A stretch of DNA of 64,000 nt, from contig DATHRZ010000009.1 in NCBI GenBank assembly GCA_035464655.1, forward strand, positions 1 through 64,000, written 5' to 3'. The position numbers and the translations under genes are program-made. This document shows positions 59,802 through 64,000 of the stretch, one piece after another. The notes under the pieces were generated by a model. The model saw nothing but the letters and a program-made list of their open reading frames with translations. It did not search any database and was not told where the DNA came from. Position 1 is the first letter of the stretch; every line of letters starts with the position of its first letter. The stretch is from JARFPW01 sp035464655. GTDB lineage: Bacteria > Gemmatimonadota > Gemmatimonadetes > Palauibacterales > Palauibacteraceae.

Positions 59802-59841
59802 GGACGGGGCCGTCCGGGAAAGTAGACTGACGGCCCCGTCC
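59802..59841 (-). other. Strong intercistronic hairpin in the cytochrome operon
   Basis: GGACGGGGCCGTC and its exact complement GACGGCCCCGTCC (13-base stem, 14-base loop) lie in the only real gap of the operon, between the 9-heme lipoprotein and the 20-heme gene. No T-run follows, so it is more likely a processing or stability element, or a partial terminator that lets the lipoprotein be made in excess. Confidence 0.65.
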
Positions 59842-59860
59842 ATCGCTGGCGATACCCGAC

Positions 59861-61291
59861 CTAGCGCGCGATCTCGTTCAGCCGCCGCTCGATATCCGCC
59901 GGGAGAGTCCAGGAAGCGACACCGTACTCGTCCTGTACGGCCTGGATGCTTCCGAGCAACAGGGCCTCCGTGAGGAACGGGTTGTGGATCGCGGAACTCG
60001 TGATCTCGCCGAGACGCTGGTTGAACAGCGCACCCTCCGCGACGCTCAGAACGCCGTCCTCCGCGTCGAACTCCGTCTCGGGAACCTGCGCGAGCTGGGC
60101 GGCCAGCTCCGCCACCCGGTCCGCTATGCGCTCGGTCGCCGCGAGATACGCCGTGCGTGCCGAAGTCTCGTCACCGTGGCACTGGACGCAAGACTCGAAC
60201 GACCGCTCGGTGACATCGCAGGTGCCGCCCGAGACCGGGACCCCCTGGGCGTCCAGGCACGGGATCGGCTCGAACAGATGACCCTTCGAGCTGAACACGA
60301 AGTCGCCGGTGAGCGGATCCGTGATCTCGCGCGCGAACACGTGACAGGTCGCGCACAGTTTCTCGTTCTGTGCGGAACCGTGTGTGCCACGGACGATATT
60401 CGTGTTGAAGTTCGGCGGGATCCAGCCGACGTCCTCCCCCAGCAGGAGCGGGCCCTGCGGCGAATGCGGTCCTCTCGAGTTGTCGATCTCCGGAACCGCG
60501 CGCTTGTGATGACACTTCATGCAGAGGTTCTCGCCGACGCTTGGCACGTCGATCGGGAAGCGGAGCTGGTGCTCCTGCGTAGCGTTGTGCGGATCGTGGC
60601 AGACCGCGCAGACGATCGGCAGATTCTCGGCCGAGCCCTTCTCGACGTAGTCGGCGTCGACGCCGAAAACCTCGAGCACCCGCTTCGCCTCGTGGCATTC
60701 CTGGCACGCCTCACGTTCCCGGACCCCTTCGTTGCCTTCGAAGCCGTGCCGCGAATTCGCCCATTCGTCGACGAATCCGTGGTGCGAACCCTGGTGGCAT
60801 TCCCCGCAACCGCTCGTCAGGTCCAGGCCGACCGCGATCGAGGCCAGGGGTTGCGACGCTTCGGGGTTCGACACATGACCGGCGCCTGGACCGTGGCAGC
60901 TCTCGCACTGAACGTCGTAGTAGCGCGTGTCCGCCGTGGCGACCCAGCCCGCCTCCCCCTCGGCCTCGTTTCCGTTTTCGCTGACCGTGTGACATCCCTC
61001 GCAGAAGGTCTGAGCGTGCGTGCTCGCCTGGAGCGTGTTCCACGCATCGGCGTGCGCGGTGAGCTCCCACTCGCTCTGGGAGCCAATGTGACAGTTGCCA
61101 CACACGGTGAAGTTCTCCGCCTGCGCGTCCTCCGTACCGTAGCCGAGGAAGCCCGACGCGCTCGCGGGCGGGTCATCGAACAGTGGGCGATCGACGAATA
61201 TGGTCTCCGTGTCGGTGCATGCGGCGATCGCCATCAGCAGGACGGCACAGAGCGCTATTACAGCGGGGGTAACCGATCCAAATCTAATCAT
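59861..61291 (-). CDS. Nine-heme cytochrome c lipoprotein
   Basis: A 476-residue protein from ATG 61291, first gene of the operon. The signal peptide ends in a lipobox (LLMAIAAC, Cys 25), so it is lipidated and may sit in the outer or inner membrane. Nine CxxCH motifs are spread over residues 60-370, with wide heme-free loops such as GPHSPQGPLLLGEDVGWIPP. An extra cysteine pair lies before the last heme. The last 100 residues are helical without hemes. It is not closely related to the other cytochromes here. It could be the surface or periplasmic acceptor of the system. Confidence 0.9.
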   Translation of the reverse strand: MIRFGSVTPAVIALCAVLLMAIAACTDTETIFVDRPLFDDPPASASGFLGYGTEDAQAENFTVCGNCHIGSQSEWELTAHADAWNTLQASTHAQTFCEGCHTVSENGNEAEGEAGWVATADTRYYDVQCESCHGPGAGHVSNPEASQPLASIAVGLDLTSGCGECHQGSHHGFVDEWANSRHGFEGNEGVREREACQECHEAKRVLEVFGVDADYVEKGSAENLPIVCAVCHDPHNATQEHQLRFPIDVPSVGENLCMKCHHKRAVPEIDNSRGPHSPQGPLLLGEDVGWIPPNFNTNIVRGTHGSAQNEKLCATCHVFAREITDPLTGDFVFSSKGHLFEPIPCLDAQGVPVSGGTCDVTERSFESCVQCHGDETSARTAYLAATERIADRVAELAAQLAQVPETEFDAEDGVLSVAEGALFNQRLGEITSSAIHNPFLTEALLLGSIQAVQDEYGVASWTLPADIERRLNEIAR

Positions 61292-61409
61292 GGGACTAAA
61301 GCCTTTCGCCGGCGCATGCCGGACCACGCCACGTCGACAGCCAGATCGGAGGGGGGGGCTGGCCATGGTGCGGGGCTAGTGGACCGTTCCAAGTTGCTAC
61401 CTCTAATAA

Positions 61410-61438
61410 ATTGTACCGGGACGTAAGCGAGGTGTCAA
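61410..61438 (-). promoter_or_regulatory. Near-consensus promoter of the multiheme operon
   Basis: On the minus strand a perfect TTGACA (61438-61433) and TACAAT (61415-61410) are separated by exactly 17 bases. This is the best sigma-70 promoter in the window. The leader of about 110 bases to ATG 61291 contains a C8 tract (61351-61358). Such a strong promoter suggests high constitutive expression unless a repressor acts. Confidence 0.8.
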
Positions 61439-61456
61439 TCCGCCCGTCGGCTCCCG

Positions 61457-62098
61457 TCAAACACCGCGCATCGCGGGGTCCCAGACGAACTTGTGAAGCT
61501 GAAGCTGAAGGCGAACCGGGAGTCCGTCGGACAGGATCCACGCAGCCAGCGCGCGGCGCTCCATCCCCTCGAACTCGGGCGAGAAGTGAACCGTGAATCG
61601 CCCGAGGTCCCTCTCCTTTACCTGGCGTCTTGCCCACTCGTAGTCCTCGCGGTCGGCGATGACGAACTTCAGCTCATCGCGCGTCGGATCGAGGCGATCG
61701 AGATTCGCCCAGTCGTTCGCCTCGACCTCGCCGCTGCCGGGACACTTGAAGTCGACGATCTTCACGACGGCAGGGGGGACACGGTCGACCGGTACGCTGC
61801 CGCTGGTCTCGCACAGCACCGTGTAGCCGGCGGCGAGCAGGGTGTCGGCGAGGGCGCCGACGTCCTTCTGCAGGAGCGGTTCACCGCCCGTGAGCTCGAC
61901 CAGCCGACAGCCGGGACCGAGGCAACGGATCTCCGCCACGATCTCGTCGACGGTCATGTCGCGACCGCCGTGAAAGGAGTAGGCGGTATCGCACCAGGCG
62001 CAGCGCAGGTTGCAGCCGGTCGTGCGGACGAATACGCAGGGCCGCCCGGCGTAGCTCGACTCACCCTGGATAGAATGGAAGATCTCCGTGATCCGCAC
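61457..62098 (-). CDS. queE: 7-carboxy-7-deazaguanine synthase
   Basis: A 213-residue radical-SAM enzyme of queuosine/preQ0 synthesis. It starts at GTG 62098 and shows the N-terminal FHSIQGESSYAGRPCVFVR, the cluster motif CNLRCAWC (CxxxCxxC) and the SAM-binding TGGEPLLQ. The length matches the family. The other queuosine genes (queC, queD) are not here. It follows the BNR-propeller gene by six bases, so the two may be co-transcribed without an obvious functional link. It ends just before the operon promoter. Confidence 0.93.
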   Translation of the reverse strand: MRITEIFHSIQGESSYAGRPCVFVRTTGCNLRCAWCDTAYSFHGGRDMTVDEIVAEIRCLGPGCRLVELTGGEPLLQKDVGALADTLLAAGYTVLCETSGSVPVDRVPPAVVKIVDFKCPGSGEVEANDWANLDRLDPTRDELKFVIADREDYEWARRQVKERDLGRFTVHFSPEFEGMERRALAAWILSDGLPVRLQLQLHKFVWDPAMRGV

Positions 62099-62104
62099 CG
62101 TCGG

Positions 62105-63097
62105 TCACACCACGAGCAGCGTACGCACGGCGCCCAGGCCGTACATGATCTGGCGCCAGCGGTCGTCGACCAGGTTTCCGTGCAACAGGTGCCCCTGCGC
62201 GGTGCCGGCGATCACGGCCGAAGCGTCGCGCGGATTCGCGGCGAGGGCGGCCACGGGACTGGCGTCTCGCGTTCCATGCTCTTCCGACACCTCCCAGGTA
62301 CGCCCGGAATCGAAACTCATCCACAGGCGGGCGTCGGCCTTCGCGGCCCGCTTCCCCCAGGTCGCGGGTGGGCCGTCGGCCGTGCCAAGCAGGAAGAGCG
62401 ACTCCGTCGGGTGTGCGGGCGTCGACGCCGCGGTTAGAAAGCGGAGACAGTAGCGACCACCGAGTTCGCCGGCCGCAGGGCGCCAGTCGGCGCCTCGGTC
62501 GTGGCTGATGTAGAGCCCGCCCCCGGTCGCCGCGAAGACGCGGCTCCCGTCGCGCGGATCGACGGCGATGTCATGAATGTCGTCGAACAGGCCCTCGTTG
62601 ATCCCGATCCAGGTCGCACCGGCGTCGTCGCTGCGATAGGCACCCCCGATTTCGACACCGACGTACACCCGGCTCGCGTCGTGCCGGTCGAAAGCGATCG
62701 CCTCGACGTGCGCGGCGCGTCCCCCGTACTCCGACCAGTCTTCCGTATCGGCCAGCGCCCCGAACCGGTCGAGCTCGGTCCACGTGGCGCCACCGTCGCG
62801 GGAAACGTGCAGTGCTGCCGGCTCCGTGCCCGCCAGCACGGAGCCCGACGGGGCGGCCGCGAGCGTCGTGAGCTTCGCGCCGTCGAGCCGCTCGGCCAGG
62901 GGCTCCCACGTGGCGCCCCCGTCGGCGCTGCGAAACAGGCCGCGCTCCGGGACGGCTGCGAGCACGGTGTCGCCCGAGCGAGCGAACGAACTCACCGCCT
63001 CGCCCTCGAACCCGCGACTCACGACCGTTCCCGACTTTTCTCCCTCGAGCCAGCGGATCAGGCAGAGCCCGTCGTCGCTCCCGACCAGTATACGCAT
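62105..63097 (-). CDS. BNR/Asp-box beta-propeller protein
   Basis: A 330-residue protein from ATG 63097 (MRILVGSDDGLCLI). At least five Asp-box repeats are visible: SADGGATW, SRDGGATW, SDDAGATW, SHDRGADW and SFDSGRTW, each at the end of a blade. This is the sortilin/VPS10 or sialidase-like propeller type. No signal peptide is seen, so it is probably cytosolic, and sialidase catalytic residues are not apparent. It is likely a binding or scaffold protein. Function unknown. Confidence 0.82.
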   Translation of the reverse strand: MRILVGSDDGLCLIRWLEGEKSGTVVSRGFEGEAVSSFARSGDTVLAAVPERGLFRSADGGATWEPLAERLDGAKLTTLAAAPSGSVLAGTEPAALHVSRDGGATWTELDRFGALADTEDWSEYGGRAAHVEAIAFDRHDASRVYVGVEIGGAYRSDDAGATWIGINEGLFDDIHDIAVDPRDGSRVFAATGGGLYISHDRGADWRPAAGELGGRYCLRFLTAASTPAHPTESLFLLGTADGPPATWGKRAAKADARLWMSFDSGRTWEVSEEHGTRDASPVAALAANPRDASAVIAGTAQGHLLHGNLVDDRWRQIMYGLGAVRTLLVV

Positions 63098-63279
63098 ATC
63101 GTTGATTTCCGTAATCGTGTATCGTTCATGAACGGCAGAACCGACAACTCGCTTCGAGCCGCGAAAACTCGCGGGATTCGCGCGGCATGGCAAGCCGGTC
63201 GCACGCGCTGAATTCGCTTGACTCTCCACCACCTGCGGGTAGTTTGCCCGCTCCTCCGGAACTTTCATGACGAGGCCTC

Positions 63280-64000
63280 ATGCCGCTGGTACGACTACAG
63301 GATGTCGGGAAGAGTTTCGGCGAGGTGCGCGCCGTCGACAGCGTGTCGTTCTCGATCGGCCGCGGCGAGGTCGTCGGCTTCCTCGGCCCCAACGGCGCCG
63401 GCAAGACGACCACGATGCGGCTGATCACCCAGGGCCTCGAGGCCGATGAGGGAAGCATCGAGATCGACGGCCGTTCCATAGCCGACGACCCCCTCGAGGC
63501 CCGGCGGCGCATCGGCTACCTGCCGGAGGCGAACCCGCTGTACTCCGAGATGCTGGTTCGCGAGTTTCTCGAATACGTGGGTCGGCTGCGAGGACTCCGT
63601 GGCGCCGACCTCGGCGCGCGGATCGGCCGGGCCGTCGAGCAGACCGGCATCGGCGACATGTACAACCGGCCGATCGACCACCTGTCCAAGGGCTACCGGC
63701 AGCGCACCGGGCTCGCGCAAGCGATCCTGGCCGAACCCGACTTGCTGATCCTCGACGAGCCGACCGAGGGTCTCGACCCGAATCAACGCGCCGAGATCCG
63801 CAACCTGATCACACACCTCGGCAGCGAGCGGACCGTGCTCCTGAGCACGCACGTCATGCAGGAGGTGCGCGCGACCTGCGACCGGCTGCTGATCATCCAC
63901 CGCGGACGGATCATCGCGGACGGCACCGTGGACGGGCTCCTGGCCGGCGGGGCCGGAAGTGGCGTCCGGGTGCGCGTCGAGCTCGAGGCCGACCGTGACG
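63280..64000 (+). CDS. ABC transporter ATP-binding protein, 3'-truncated by window edge
   Basis: From ATG 63280 the frame stays open to the window end (240 codons). It is a cytosolic ATPase of the drug/gliding (ABC-2, GldA-like) exporter group: Walker A GPNGAGKTTTMRLI, Q-loop YLPEANPLYSEM, signature LSKGYRQRTGLAQA, Walker B LLILDEPTEGLDP and H-loop LSTHVMQE. The family is usually about 310 residues, so about 70 are missing. The membrane partner is expected just downstream. Confidence 0.9.
   Translation, partial: MPLVRLQDVGKSFGEVRAVDSVSFSIGRGEVVGFLGPNGAGKTTTMRLITQGLEADEGSIEIDGRSIADDPLEARRRIGYLPEANPLYSEMLVREFLEYVGRLRGLRGADLGARIGRAVEQTGIGDMYNRPIDHLSKGYRQRTGLAQAILAEPDLLILDEPTEGLDPNQRAEIRNLITHLGSERTVLLSTHVMQEVRATCDRLLIIHRGRIIADGTVDGLLAGGAGSGVRVRVELEADRD

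Noticed and set aside
61351..61358. G8/C8 run as a phase-variable coding tract
   Set aside because: It lies in the untranslated leader, not in a reading frame, so only a regulatory effect is possible.

Overview
The window is about 64 kb of GC-rich bacterial chromosome (coding sequence strongly G/C at third positions) with almost no non-coding space. A lipid A Kdo transferase (waaA), an outer-membrane beta-barrel, lipoproteins and a System I cytochrome c maturation (Ccm) set point to a diderm (Gram-negative) organism. The short primary sigma factor without region 1.1, the archaeal-type phosphoglycerate mutase and the general gene content would fit a Gemmatimonadota-like lineage. That is an inference from gene content only. 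No rRNA, tRNA, CRISPR, prophage or insertion sequence was recognised.

Layout. 0-4.4 kb: rpe (cut by the window edge), moeB-rhodanese, serA and a class V aminotransferase. 4.5-9.9 kb: two small unknown genes, an alanine/sodium symporter, a degenerate DEAD-box-like protein with a DbpA RNA-binding tail, a K+ channel and a PspA-like protein. 10.0-14.4 kb: copA, a zinc-ribbon protein and apgM. 14.5-20.8 kb: a lipoprotein gene followed by ccmABCDEFGH in one overlapping run. 20.9-23.1 kb: the primary sigma factor, then a DsbA-like protein with VKOR. 23.2-29.6 kb: a minus-strand run led by gyrA. 29.7-33.7 kb: glycosyltransferase and uvrA. 34.1-42.8 kb: ABC exporter, PLDc_N peptide, GntR regulator with a palindromic operator, a secreted protein, waaA, a zinc aminopeptidase-like lipoprotein, a universal stress protein, a YggX-like protein and a MATE pump. 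42.9-50.2 kb: leuS, a V4R-like protein, a TIM-barrel protein, a CDF transporter and acs. 50.3-61.4 kb: mtgA and the multiheme cluster. 61.5-64 kb: queE, a BNR-propeller protein and the start of an ABC transporter gene.

The most striking part is the minus-strand cluster from a consensus-like promoter at 61.43 kb down to 51.15 kb. In transcription order it encodes a 9-heme lipoprotein, a 20-heme membrane-anchored NapC/NrfH-like cytochrome, a 9-heme cytochrome with a C-terminal anchor, a Rieske protein, a b6-type cytochrome b fused to a subunit-IV-like half, a small 9-heme periplasmic cytochrome, an outer-membrane beta-barrel and a 16-heme cytochrome. Three further heme motifs of the last protein lie in the next frame beyond a CCC-TGA junction, making 19. 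The sum is 66 c-type heme sites plus b hemes and a 2Fe-2S cluster. No CxxCK catalytic heme motif was seen. The likely job is moving electrons from the quinol pool through the periplasm and across the outer membrane, a bc-type complex joined to a porin-cytochrome conduit. This is inferred from gene content and order.

The same window holds what such a system needs: the whole Ccm heme-attachment pathway with its thiol reductants (CcmG, CcmH) and a periplasmic disulfide pair (DsbA-like/VKOR). Most other genes are housekeeping and sit in tightly overlapping operons with ATGA or GTGA stop-start junctions.
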